The position numbers and the translations under genes are program-made. From Nonomuraea guangzhouensis (lineage in GTDB: Bacteria > Actinomycetota > Actinomycetes > Streptosporangiales > Streptosporangiaceae), in contig NZ_JAHKRM010000017.1 of assembly GCF_019396345.1 (NCBI RefSeq), positions 62,001 to 126,000 on the forward strand: a stretch of 64,000 nucleotides of DNA. Direction: 5' to 3'. A model generated the notes under the pieces. The model saw only the letters and a program-made list of their open reading frames with translations, made no database searches and was not told the origin of the DNA. This document shows, one piece after another, positions 42,553-50,033 of this stretch (positions within the stretch are counted from its first letter, which is position 1; every line of letters begins with the position of its first letter).

Positions 42553-44184
42553 GTGCGCCTTGATGTGAACCTCCTCGACTACGCGCTCATCGCGATCTAC
42601 TTCGCGACCGTGCTCGGCATCGGGTTCGCCGCGAAGCGACGGATCAGTTCGAGCCTCGACTTCTTCCTGGCCGGCCGTGGACTCCCCCCGTGGATCACCG
42701 GCTTAGCCTTCGTCTCGGCCAACCTGGGTGCGATCGAGATCCTGGGCATGGCCGCCAACGGCGCGCAGTACGGCGCCATGACCGTGCACTACTACTGGAT
42801 CGGCGCCGTGCCCGCGATGGTGTTCCTCGGCATCGTGATGATGCCGTTCTACTACCGCTCGAAGGTACGCAGCGTCCCCGAGTTCCTGGGGCGGCGCTTC
42901 AACGGCGCCACCCAGCTGCTGAACGCGATCTCCTTCGCCGTGGCCCAGATCCTCATCGCCGGGGTCAACCTCTACGCGCTCGCGCTGGTCATGGAGGCCC
43001 TGCTGGGCTGGCCACTGCCGGTGTCGGTGGTGGTGGCGGCGGTGATCGTGCTGTCGTACATCACGCTCGGCGGGCTGTCGTCGGCGATCTACAACGAGGT
43101 CCTGCAGTTCTTCGTCATCCTGGCCGGGCTGATCCCGCTGACCATCATCGGGCTGAACCAGGTGGGCGGCGTCTCCGGGCTGTTCGACAAGGTACGGCAG
43201 AGCGCGCTCGGCGAGGCCGGGCTGCACACCTGGGCCGACACCGCCGGCAAGAACCCGATGGAGGCCCACTGGCTCGGCATCGTGTTCGGCCTGGGCTTCA
43301 TCCTGTCCTTCGGCTACTGGACCACGAACTTCGCCGAGGTGCAGCGGGCCTTGTCCGCCAGGAACACCAACGCCGCCCGGCTCACCCCGATCATCGCGGC
43401 CTACCCGAAGCTGTTCATCCCGCTGGTGACCGTGCTGCCGGGATTGATCGCCCTGGTCCTGTTCAAGGACTTGGGCAAGGGCCAGGCCTACAACAACGCG
43501 ATCCCGCTGCTCATGGGGAGCCTGCTGCCCAACGGTGTGCTCGGGGTGGCGGTGACCGGGCTGCTGGCCTCGTTCATGGCCGGGATGGCGGCCAACATCA
43601 GCGGGTTCAACACGGTGTTCACCAACGACATCTGGCAGGCGCACCTGGCCAAGGACCGCCCGGACGACTACTACCTGCGGGTGGGCAGGATCGCCACCGT
43701 CGCGGGCGTCGCGCTGGGCGTCGGCACCGCGTTCATCGCGGCCGGCTACTCCAACATCATGAACTACCTGCAGGCGCTGTTCTCGTTCTTCAACGCGCCG
43801 CTGTTCGCGACCTTCATCGTCGGGCTGTTCTGGAAACGGATGACGCCGTGGGCCGGCTTCTGGGGCCTGCTGGCGGGGATCGGGTCGGCGTTCGCCTCGT
43901 ACATCGCGTACAAGGCCGGGATCCTGGACTTCGGCACCGAGCTGAACGCCAGCTTCTGGGGCGCGGGCGTGGCCTTCGTCGTCGACGTGATCGTCTCGGT
44001 GCTGGTCACCCTGGTGACTACGGCCAAGCCCGAGGAGGAACTGCGCGGGCTGGTGTACGGGCTCAGCGCGGTCGACCTGTCGGACGATGCCATGGCCGGT
44101 GACAAGAAGTGGTACCGCTCGCCCGTGATCCTCGGGACGGGCGCGATCGTCATAGCCGCCGCGCTGTACGGGGCGATCCTGTGA
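42553..44184 (+). CDS. Sodium:solute symporter (SSS) family transporter
   Basis: The 543-residue protein has about 13-14 hydrophobic segments and SSS signatures: FFLAGRGLPPWITGLAFVSANLGAIEILGMAANGAQYG near the N-terminus, the VSVVVAAVIVLSYITLGGLSSAIYNEVLQFFVI helix pair, and GMAANISGFNTVFTNDIWQ. It resembles sodium/sugar or organic acid symporters. GTG start at 42553; a CTACC-GG-GGTAG inverted repeat lies at 42530-42541 just upstream. The next gene overlaps its stop (GTGA). Confidence 0.92.
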   Translation: MRLDVNLLDYALIAIYFATVLGIGFAAKRRISSSLDFFLAGRGLPPWITGLAFVSANLGAIEILGMAANGAQYGAMTVHYYWIGAVPAMVFLGIVMMPFYYRSKVRSVPEFLGRRFNGATQLLNAISFAVAQILIAGVNLYALALVMEALLGWPLPVSVVVAAVIVLSYITLGGLSSAIYNEVLQFFVILAGLIPLTIIGLNQVGGVSGLFDKVRQSALGEAGLHTWADTAGKNPMEAHWLGIVFGLGFILSFGYWTTNFAEVQRALSARNTNAARLTPIIAAYPKLFIPLVTVLPGLIALVLFKDLGKGQAYNNAIPLLMGSLLPNGVLGVAVTGLLASFMAGMAANISGFNTVFTNDIWQAHLAKDRPDDYYLRVGRIATVAGVALGVGTAFIAAGYSNIMNYLQALFSFFNAPLFATFIVGLFWKRMTPWAGFWGLLAGIGSAFASYIAYKAGILDFGTELNASFWGAGVAFVVDVIVSVLVTLVTTAKPEEELRGLVYGLSAVDLSDDAMAGDKKWYRSPVILGTGAIVIAAALYGAIL

Positions 44185-44342
44185 GTGACATCAGAATGGT
44201 GATCGGCGGGCTGTTCCTGATCTACGGGGTGATCCTCATCGTCGCCGGAGTGGTGGGGGCGGCGGTCAACCTGTGGACCGGGCTGGCCATGGCGGTCTTC
44301 GGCGGCGCCTTCGTGATCTGGGCCCGCGTCAAGCGCATCTGA
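44181..44342 (+). CDS. 53-residue two-helix membrane protein coupled to the symporter
   Basis: The frame starts at a GTG that overlaps the symporter stop and encodes two hydrophobic helices (VIGGLFLIYGVILIVAGVVG and LWTGLAMAVFGGAFVIW) ending in a basic tail RVKRI. Tight coupling to the symporter gene suggests a small accessory subunit, as known for some SSS-family transporters. Too short for most automatic gene calls. Confidence 0.75.
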   Translation: MSDIRMVIGGLFLIYGVILIVAGVVGAAVNLWTGLAMAVFGGAFVIWARVKRI

Positions 44343-44346
44343 CGCC

Positions 44347-44377
44347 GGGGGCGGCCGGCCCGTCGGCCCGCCGCCCC
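44347..44377. terminator. Hairpin between convergent genes
   Basis: GGGGCGG (44348-44354) pairs with CCGCCCC (44371-44377), with further GC-rich pairing inside the 16-nt loop. It follows the small membrane gene and precedes the stop of the minus-strand gene at 44397, so it may terminate both. Confidence 0.45.
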
Positions 44378-44396
44378 TGTCCCGGTCGTGAAACTT

Positions 44397-44633
44397 TCAG
44401 TAATCGAGCCCGAACGTATGGGCGCCCAGGCCGAACCCCCCTCCTTTCGGCACGACGTACCCCTGCTCGACCAGCGTCGCCAGGCTCCGCCGTACCTCGT
44501 CCTCTTCCAGACCGGTCGCGCGGACGAGCGCCGGAAGCTCCGTACCGCCGGACTCGACCGCCTGCGAGGCGACCGCCTCGTACACGTGGATGTCGACGTC
44601 GGACAGTGCCTGCACGTCGTGATCTCGGGCCAT
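44397..44633 (-). CDS. Small winged-helix-like hypothetical protein
   Basis: The 78-residue protein resembles a winged helix: ALSDVDIHVYEAVASQAVESGGTELPALVRATGLEEDEVRRSLATLVEQGYVV, followed by a short beta wing. I do not know the family. It overlaps the DUF6158 gene by one base (TGATG), so the pair is coupled. Confidence 0.65.
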   Translation of the reverse strand: MARDHDVQALSDVDIHVYEAVASQAVESGGTELPALVRATGLEEDEVRRSLATLVEQGYVVPKGGGFGLGAHTFGLDY

Positions 44634-44857
44634 CAGCGCCGCCTTGCCCCGTCCCTGAGCCGGCCCGGGTCGACGTCGCGTTCCGGGTAACGGCGCAGAT
44701 ACTCGGTCTCCAGTTCGTTGGTCCGCGAGGTGTGGCGGGCGAACGCGGCGGCCGAGCCGTGCAGCAGGGCGTCGGTACGTGTCGCGTGCAGTTGCCGCAG
44801 CTCACGCAGCAGGTCGTCGTCCTCGAGTTGCGCTGGATCGATTCCCATCGTCGTCAT
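44633..44857 (-). CDS. DUF6158 family protein
   Basis: The 74-residue helical protein has the family pattern DLLRELRQLHATRTDALLHGSAAAFARHTSRTNELETEYLRRYPERDVDPGRLR. The family is actinobacterial and uncharacterised. GGGGGT lies 6 nt before the first ATG; a second ATG three codons later gives the more typical MGIDPAQL start. Confidence 0.8.
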   Translation of the reverse strand: MTTMGIDPAQLEDDDLLRELRQLHATRTDALLHGSAAAFARHTSRTNELETEYLRRYPERDVDPGRLRDGARRR

Positions 44858-44954
44858 GGGCTACCCCCTACCCCAGAAGAGACCCGACAATATCTGTCAC
44901 ATTTCATGACATAAGGGCATTGTCGGAAGGAGATGACCGCCTTACCTTCCCGTT

Positions 44955-45887
44955 ATGGACCTTGAGCTCAGGCACCTCAGGATCGTTCGCGCGGTCGCGG
45001 ACGCGGGAAGTGTGAGCAAGGCCGCGTCCCTGCTCGGGCTGGCGCAACCGGCCCTCACCGCACAGCTCAAACGCATCGAGAGGGTGCTCGGCGGCACCCT
45101 GTTCGAGCGCGACAGGCACGGCGCCCGGCCCACCCGGCTCGGCGAGCTGGTGCTCGCCCGGGCCCGGGTACTCCTCCCGGCGGCCAAGGAACTGCAGGAC
45201 GAGGCCGTACGGTTCGCTCACGCCCCCTCCCCCGGCTTCCGCATCGGCGCCACCAACGGGCCGATACTCGGCGGCCTCGTCGACCGGCTCGCCGCGGAAC
45301 GGACGGTGAGCACGTACACCTCATGGTCGGCCGACGAGCTCACCACCATGGCCGAGCTCGGCCGGCTCGACTACGTGCTGACCGGCGCCTGCGGCGACGG
45401 CGGCACGCCCATGGGCTCGCTGCGCTGGGAGACGATCAGCTACGACCCGGTCTTCACCCTGGTCGCCGACACCCACCCACTGGCCGGCGAGAAGGAGCTG
45501 GAACTGTCCGAACTCGCACCGGAAAGCTGGGCCGTCACCCCCGGCGACGGCTGCTTCGCCGACTGCTTCGCCACGGCCTGCGCCCGCGCCGGCTTCACCC
45601 CTGGAACGATCTACGAAACCGACGTGGCGACCTGCACGCACCTCGCGCGGGTCGGCCGCGCCGTGGCGCTCTGCCAGGCCACCCACCAGGCCGCTCCCGG
45701 CCTGGCCATGGTCCCGCTCGCGGGCGCGCCACTGCGCTGGCGGCAACTCCTCGGCCACCACCCCGCCGCCTCCGACGCCACCTGGGTGGTGGAACAGGCC
45801 AAACAGACACACGCCGAAGTGGTACGGCGAAGCCCCGTCTACCAGGACTGGCTGGTGCGGAACCCCGGATTCGGCACCGCTTCCTAG
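44955..45887 (+). CDS. LysR family transcriptional regulator
   Basis: The 310-residue protein has an N-terminal LysR helix-turn-helix (LRHLRIVRAVADAGSVSKAASLLGLAQPALTAQLKRIERVLGGTLFER) and a periplasmic-binding-like effector domain. No target gene is obviously divergent; DUF6158 is the nearest upstream on the other strand. The ATG has no clear ribosome binding site nearby. An 18-bp direct repeat starts at its stop codon. Confidence 0.93.
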   Translation: MDLELRHLRIVRAVADAGSVSKAASLLGLAQPALTAQLKRIERVLGGTLFERDRHGARPTRLGELVLARARVLLPAAKELQDEAVRFAHAPSPGFRIGATNGPILGGLVDRLAAERTVSTYTSWSADELTTMAELGRLDYVLTGACGDGGTPMGSLRWETISYDPVFTLVADTHPLAGEKELELSELAPESWAVTPGDGCFADCFATACARAGFTPGTIYETDVATCTHLARVGRAVALCQATHQAAPGLAMVPLAGAPLRWRQLLGHHPAASDATWVVEQAKQTHAEVVRRSPVYQDWLVRNPGFGTAS

Positions 45888-45957
45888 CACACGGACAGTT
45901 CTTAGCGCACGGACAGTTCTTAGCGCACGGACAGTTCTTGGCGCACGGACAGGGCCG
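45887..45957. repeat. 18-bp direct repeats downstream of the LysR gene
   Basis: Three units of agcRcacggacagttctt (45887-45904, 45905-45922, 45923-45940) are followed by a partial fourth (ggcgcacggacag, 45941-45953). The first differs at one base and ends the LysR coding sequence. No spacers separate the units, so it is not a CRISPR array. It lies between convergent genes. Confidence 0.8.
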
Positions 45958-45994
45958 GGGAGCGCGTCCAACGGCTCCCCCCGGTACCTGGCGG

Positions 45995-46537
45995 CTAGGC
46001 CAGGGTGTACTCCCACCCCGGCTGCCAGGCGAACGGAGCATCCACCAGCTCGGCCAACTCCGCCCCCTCAAGCAGGTTCTGCAGCGCCCACCGATTGGCC
46101 GAGTGCGAGATGACCAGCACCGAACACCCCTGCCACCTGTCCATCACCTCTTCAAGGAACGCCGCGGTCTCGGCCACCACCTGCCGATAGCTCTGCCCCC
46201 CTGGCCACGGCACATCGACGAACCGCCGCCGCAACCTCGCCACCTCAGTGACCGGCCGCCCGTTGTAGATCCCGTAGTCGCACTCCCGCAACCTGGGGTC
46301 GAGCCGAATCGATTGTTCGTCTCTGAACTGTTTGTCGCTGAACGCGACCTCCGCGGTCTGCACCGCCCGCCGCAGATCCGACGCGTACACCACATCCACG
46401 TCCCGCCGCCGCACCCCCAACTCCACGGCCAGCTCCCGCCCGGCCTGGGACAACTCCCCCGGCAACCAGCCGGTGGCGATGCCCGTCTCGTTGTCGACCG
46501 TGAGGGAATGCGTCTCGTAGATCAGCCTGACCGCCAT
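45995..46537 (-). CDS. Histidine phosphatase family protein with ETHS active-site variant
   Basis: The 180-residue protein follows the family plan: LIYETHSLTVDNETGIATGWLPG at the start, VVYASDLRRAVQTAE, LRECDYGIYNGRPV and VLVISHSANRWAL with the second His. The usual RHG motif is ETHS here: the His stays but Arg is replaced, which should change phosphate binding. Probably a phosphatase of altered specificity. Confidence 0.82.
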   Translation of the reverse strand: MAVRLIYETHSLTVDNETGIATGWLPGELSQAGRELAVELGVRRRDVDVVYASDLRRAVQTAEVAFSDKQFRDEQSIRLDPRLRECDYGIYNGRPVTEVARLRRRFVDVPWPGGQSYRQVVAETAAFLEEVMDRWQGCSVLVISHSANRWALQNLLEGAELAELVDAPFAWQPGWEYTLA

Positions 46538-46644
46538 GCCACCGACGGTACCGGCCGATCAGTGCCGTTGGCGTACGCGCTGAGTGAACGAGGACGATCT
46601 ATGCTGGCATGGTGGCTCAGGTGTGGAAGGATGCATGTTTGCAA

Positions 46645-46718
46645 GGGGCGGTAGCTCAGCCGGTCAGAGCATCGGACTCATAATCCGTGGGTCGTGGGTT
46701 CAAGTCCCACCCGCCCTA
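46645..46718 (+). tRNA. tRNA with CAT anticodon, probably elongator tRNA-Met
   Basis: The cloverleaf is complete: acceptor GGGGCGG/CCGCCCT (G1 pairs U72), T8-A9, D-arm GCTC/GAGC, anticodon arm CGGA-CTCATAA-TCCG with CAT at 46679-46681, variable GGGTC, T-arm GTGGG-TTCAAGT-CCCAC, and discriminator A at 46718. CCA is not encoded. The CTCATAA loop occurs in elongator Met and in lysidine-modified Ile2 tRNAs; I favour Met but cannot exclude Ile2. Confidence 0.9.
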
Positions 46719-47488
46719 CTTTCCAATACCACGTTCGACCTGGGGTTTTCTCGGTTCTTCTCCGACTCGCCGCGAGCCGAAGAGCGCGAGTGATTGCTCC
46801 ATGGCTGCTCTTGTGTACGGACCGTGTTGATGTGGAGATCCCCGGTGGCCACTCCACCTACGCGGGCGCTGCCGAACAGGTCCTCACGCGCCGCCGACCG
46901 GACGGTGCCGCGCTCGGCCATGAGCCGGGCGCCCCTTTCCTCCGCTGTGTACCGGTCGATCAGTGACAATCTGCTGGGACGGCTGAACAGGAAATGGGAC
47001 CTGGTCAGATTCCCCGTCGGATGTGGTTCAGGCGGCCACAGTCAGGGCGAACGGTTTGCGGCCGCGGCGTCATATGAGGGAAGGCACGAGCATGGCGAGC
47101 GCCTCGGGCCCGCGGGCTGTGGTGATGTCACCGAGTGTCTTGACGACTTGGGTGTCCGGCAGGGAGCTCTGCAGGTGTTCGGCGAGGCGCTGAGCTGCGG
47201 ATGAAAGCTGCGCAAGGGAATACGGAACCCACCCCACCGGCGTTGGCCCGCCGGCACCTCCACGATCAAATAGGTCAACGGCGGAGGGGCCGAGAGGGGT
47301 GTAGGTGGTGATCTCCTGGAAGCCCAGCCGGGCGATGCATTCGCCACCGACGTGCTTTGGGTCGCCTGTGCCTGGCTTATCTCGCTGTCGCCGATGATGC
47401 CGCTTTCAAAATGCCCAAGAATATCTTTCGGTTTTGCGGGCTATCTGCGAGCTAACCGTACGCGCGAAACGTAGCCGATGCCCTAAGG
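46719..47488. other. Intergenic region after the tRNA, with a possible gene fragment
   Basis: This 770-bp stretch follows the tRNA 3' end. On the minus strand 47070-47400 a frame without a start reads GDPKHVGGECIARLGFQEITTYTPLGPSAVDLFDRGGAGG and ends ALAMLVPSLI; its amino-acid content looks protein-like, so it may be a decayed gene of unknown family. The part 46719-47040 shows nothing I recognise. A tRNA followed by debris is the usual picture of an old integration site. Confidence 0.4.
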
Positions 47489-48382
47489 TCACGATTCCTG
47501 AAAAGTGCCGAGATCGCGGACTACCTGGGCGAAGGCGCGGATGAGGCCGGTCTCGGCCTCGCTGCGCCAGATCAGGCCCCATCTGAGAAGCGGGGCATCA
47601 TGAATGGGCAGGTAGGTGATGCCGGGGCGGGCGTGATAGCGGGTGACGTGATTGCCCAGGGAATTGACGGCCTCGCCGGCGCCGACGATGGTGTACAGCT
47701 CGTCAAGGTTGCTGATGATCGGGAGACGCTCGATCGGGCGGCCGCTGGGTGCGTGGAAGGGAACGAACGCGTCCTCCCAGTAGTCGGGCACGGGCATGAC
47801 CGACGCGAGGACGCCGAAGTCAGCGAGTGCCTCCAGCGAGACCGATCGCTGATCGGTCAGTTCGTGGCCGGTGGCCACCGCTAACACTTTGGGTTCGGTG
47901 CAGATGACGGGGCCGACGGTCATGTCTGGTTCCTCGACGGGCAGCCAGGCGATCAGTATGTCGATCTCCGCCTTGCGCAGCGCGCCGAACGGGTTGACGA
48001 AGGTGTTGTGGCGGATCTGCAGGCCCCAGTGCGGGTGGCGGTAACGGAAGGTGTCCCAGAAGGGGCGCAGGTCGTGGGCGTTGCTGGGGATCATCCCGAT
48101 GCGGAGCACTTGGGTGATGCCCTGAGCGGCCAGCCTGGCCCGCTCCATGCTCTCTTTCAGCCCGTGGTAGATCGGATGCAGGTCGTTGCGGAGCTGTTCG
48201 CCCAGGCGTGTGAGCCTTACCGCGCGGCTCGTGCGCTCGAAGAGCTCGCCGCCGATCCGGCGCTCCTGCTTCTTGATCACCTGGCTGACCCGCGCCGGTG
48301 TGATGTGCAGCCGGGTGGCGGTGCGGCCGAAGTGCAGCTCCTCGGCCAGCGTCAGGAAGATCTGGATGTCCCGCAGCTCCAC
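47489..48382 (-). CDS. LysR family transcriptional regulator
   Basis: The 297-residue protein starts at GTG (AGGGGG 6 nt upstream) with ELRDIQIFLTLAEELHFGRTATRLHITPARVSQVIKKQERRIGGELFER as the DNA-binding part. The effector domain ends TYLPIHDAPLLRWGLIWRSEAETGLIRAF. It is divergent from the AhpD-like gene, whose upstream region has a 10-bp inverted repeat, so that gene and DoxX are its probable targets. Confidence 0.93.
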   Translation of the reverse strand: MELRDIQIFLTLAEELHFGRTATRLHITPARVSQVIKKQERRIGGELFERTSRAVRLTRLGEQLRNDLHPIYHGLKESMERARLAAQGITQVLRIGMIPSNAHDLRPFWDTFRYRHPHWGLQIRHNTFVNPFGALRKAEIDILIAWLPVEEPDMTVGPVICTEPKVLAVATGHELTDQRSVSLEALADFGVLASVMPVPDYWEDAFVPFHAPSGRPIERLPIISNLDELYTIVGAGEAVNSLGNHVTRYHARPGITYLPIHDAPLLRWGLIWRSEAETGLIRAFAQVVRDLGTFQES

Positions 48383-48483
48383 GAGTGCCCCCTTTCGGAC
48401 GTTAAGTCAGAGATTAACGCACATTGAGCGGGCTGACATTGATGCAACTAGAGGCTGTATCGGAGGCTTGGGCTGTCCGAAAG

Positions 48484-48537
48484 CGCCTTTTCGACCCACT
48501 CGATCGCGATATCCGCGGTCGGGCACGCGAAAAGGCG
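48484..48537. promoter_or_regulatory. 10-bp perfect inverted repeat upstream of the AhpD-like gene
   Basis: CGCCTTTTCG (48484-48493) and CGAAAAGGCG (48528-48537) are separated by 34 bp. They lie between the divergent LysR and AhpD-like genes. This could be a pair of regulator half-sites or a long hairpin in the leader RNA. Reading is direct; role is inferred. Confidence 0.5.
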
Positions 48538-48570
48538 ATGATCACTCAAACCCTCGAAAGGACAGCGGTC

Positions 48571-49029
48571 ATGGAAGTACGGATGAAGAGCCCTGCAACG
48601 GTCCTGCCGGACGCAATGCAGTCCATTCAGGCCTTGTACAAGGCGACGTTCGTCAGCGGCCTACCGCGGCAGACGCTGGAGCTGGTCCACCTGCGGGCCA
48701 GCCAGATCAACGGCTGTAGCGCGTGTGTGGACTCCGGCGCCCGTAGCGCCAAGAAGGCGGGCGAGAGCGACGAGCGCCTCTGGGCGGTGGCGGCCTGGCG
48801 GGAGACGACCTACTTCACCGACGCCGAACGCGCCGCGCTGGCGCTCGCCGAGGCGGCGACCAGGCTGGCTGACCGCCCCGACCCGGTCCCCGACGAGATC
48901 TGGGACGAGGCTGCCGACCATTACGACGAGTCGCAGCTCGCGGCCCTGATCCTGATGATCGCTGTGACCAACCTGTTCAACCGCCTCAACGCCACCACCA
49001 GGCAGGTGGCCGGCGGCACCTGGGGCTGA
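48571..49029 (+). CDS. Carboxymuconolactone decarboxylase/AhpD-like protein
   Basis: The 152-residue helical protein (GAAAGGA upstream of the ATG) has the AhpD-like core LVHLRASQINGCSACVDSGARSAKKAGESDERLWAVAAW. The redox CxxC is present, but the His usually three residues later (CxxCxxxH) is Gly, so the proton relay may differ. Such proteins reduce peroxides or act as thiol switches. Followed 137 nt later by a DoxX gene, a common pairing. Confidence 0.88.
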   Translation: MEVRMKSPATVLPDAMQSIQALYKATFVSGLPRQTLELVHLRASQINGCSACVDSGARSAKKAGESDERLWAVAAWRETTYFTDAERAALALAEAATRLADRPDPVPDEIWDEAADHYDESQLAALILMIAVTNLFNRLNATTRQVAGGTWG

Positions 49030-49166
49030 ACCACGCCAGGCGGCGCGCGTGCCACAAACAGTCACATGGTACGGCGTCGCCTGACATCACCCTTTTCTGG
49101 CGCACCGTGTCACGCCGGTGACCGGCGGCAACTCGTCGTTCTCTCGATCAACTCAAGGAGTGCAAC

Positions 49167-49601
49167 ATGGCCCACGTATGGCGACAACGGTTACTGATCG
49201 GCCTGTACCTGTTCCTGGCCCTGGAGTTCGCCATCGGTGCGGTGACAAAGTTCTGGCCAGGTCCGACGATCTTCGGCCCAGCGTATTCGGTGAAGTTCGT
49301 GGACTGGGGCTATCCGTCCTGGTTCCGTTTCGTGATCGGGGCGGCGGAACTGGTCGCCGCCGTTCTCCTGGTCATCCCACGCAGGCGGTTCAGGTTCCTG
49401 GCCGCCGCGCTCCTGGTAGTCATCCTGATAGGTGCGGTCACCACGCACATCGTCAGCCAGGATTCGCTCGTAAACAGCATCTCGGCGCCGATACATCTGA
49501 CGATCATGGCGGCCATCGCATGGGCGTCACGGCCCAAGGAATGGAGTGAGCTCTTGAGCCCGCGCGGAAGCGAGAAGCCGAAGGCGGGCGCACATCCTTG
49601 A
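49167..49601 (+). CDS. DoxX family membrane protein
   Basis: The 144-residue protein has four hydrophobic segments: WRQRLLIGLYLFLALEFAIGAVTKFW, FRFVIGAAELVAAVLLVI, LAAALLVVILIGAVTTHIV and IHLTIMAAIAWAS. G-x-x-E in the second helix is typical of DoxX. AAGGAG precedes the ATG. DoxX proteins are small quinone-linked membrane proteins often co-regulated with thiol enzymes, here the AhpD-like gene. Confidence 0.88.
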   Translation: MAHVWRQRLLIGLYLFLALEFAIGAVTKFWPGPTIFGPAYSVKFVDWGYPSWFRFVIGAAELVAAVLLVIPRRRFRFLAAALLVVILIGAVTTHIVSQDSLVNSISAPIHLTIMAAIAWASRPKEWSELLSPRGSEKPKAGAHP

Positions 49602-49745
49602 GGTTACGTCAGGCCGTGCTCGTAGGCTTGGCTTGGTGAGGACGCCGGCGACGTGCGTCCTCACCGTGCCTTCTTCGGTCACCGGTTCCCAGACGATTTC
49701 GGCGTCGCTCAGCCCACGTGCCAACTGCCGAAGCGCCTGCGAGGC
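49597..49745 (-). pseudogene. LuxR-family response regulator remnant (helix-turn-helix only)
   Basis: In the minus-strand frame the DNA reads QALRQLARGLSDAEIVWEPVTEEGTVRTHVAGVLTKPSLRARPDVT, clearly the helix-turn-helix of a NarL/LuxR regulator with damaged residues (normally AERLxV before TEGTV). No start, receiver domain or stop in the right place remains. The sequence overlaps, in another frame, the end of the small membrane ORF below. Confidence 0.7.
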
Positions 49746-49893
49746 AGGCCAGCACGAACAGTATCTGGTACAGCAGCGAGAACAGCATCCACGACCGTCC
49801 CCGTGTCACGACGATCAACGCGAGGAAGCCCAGCGCGGGCAGGCCGATGACAAACGCGGCCAGCCACGCGCTCGCTGGCTGAAATGACTTCAT
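49609..49893 (-). CDS. Small two-helix membrane protein, possibly chimeric
   Basis: ATG 49891-49893 opens a 94-residue frame with two hydrophobic segments (WLAAFVIGLPALGFLALIVV and MLFSLLYQILFVLACLAGAS). The Arg-rich last ~35 residues are translated from the LuxR-remnant DNA in a shifted frame, so the C-terminus is probably not original. It may be a truncated membrane gene fused to debris by deletion. Confidence 0.45.
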   Translation of the reverse strand: MKSFQPASAWLAAFVIGLPALGFLALIVVTRGRSWMLFSLLYQILFVLACLAGASAVGTWAERRRNRLGTGDRRRHGEDARRRRPHQAKPTSTA

Positions 49894-50033
49894 GCGGGGT
49901 GTGATGATCAGGTTCGCAGGCCGGACCAGGATTCCCGGACCAGACATGGCGGGCGGCCTTCCATGTCGGACTGGCCGCCCTCGGAAGGACGCCCAGCGGT
50001 GACCACCTCGCGGTGAACCCTGCGGTGGTCGGG

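Noticed and set aside
45887..45957. Possible CRISPR array
   Set aside because: Units are 18 bp and contiguous, with no spacers and no cas genes.
45595..46071. Minus-strand frame encoding a CPCAKN repeat, resembling a metal-binding or RiPP precursor peptide
   Set aside because: The repeat is only the reverse reading of the 18-bp direct repeats; the frame continues through the opposite strand of the LysR gene, has no ribosome binding site, and is not cleanly bounded.
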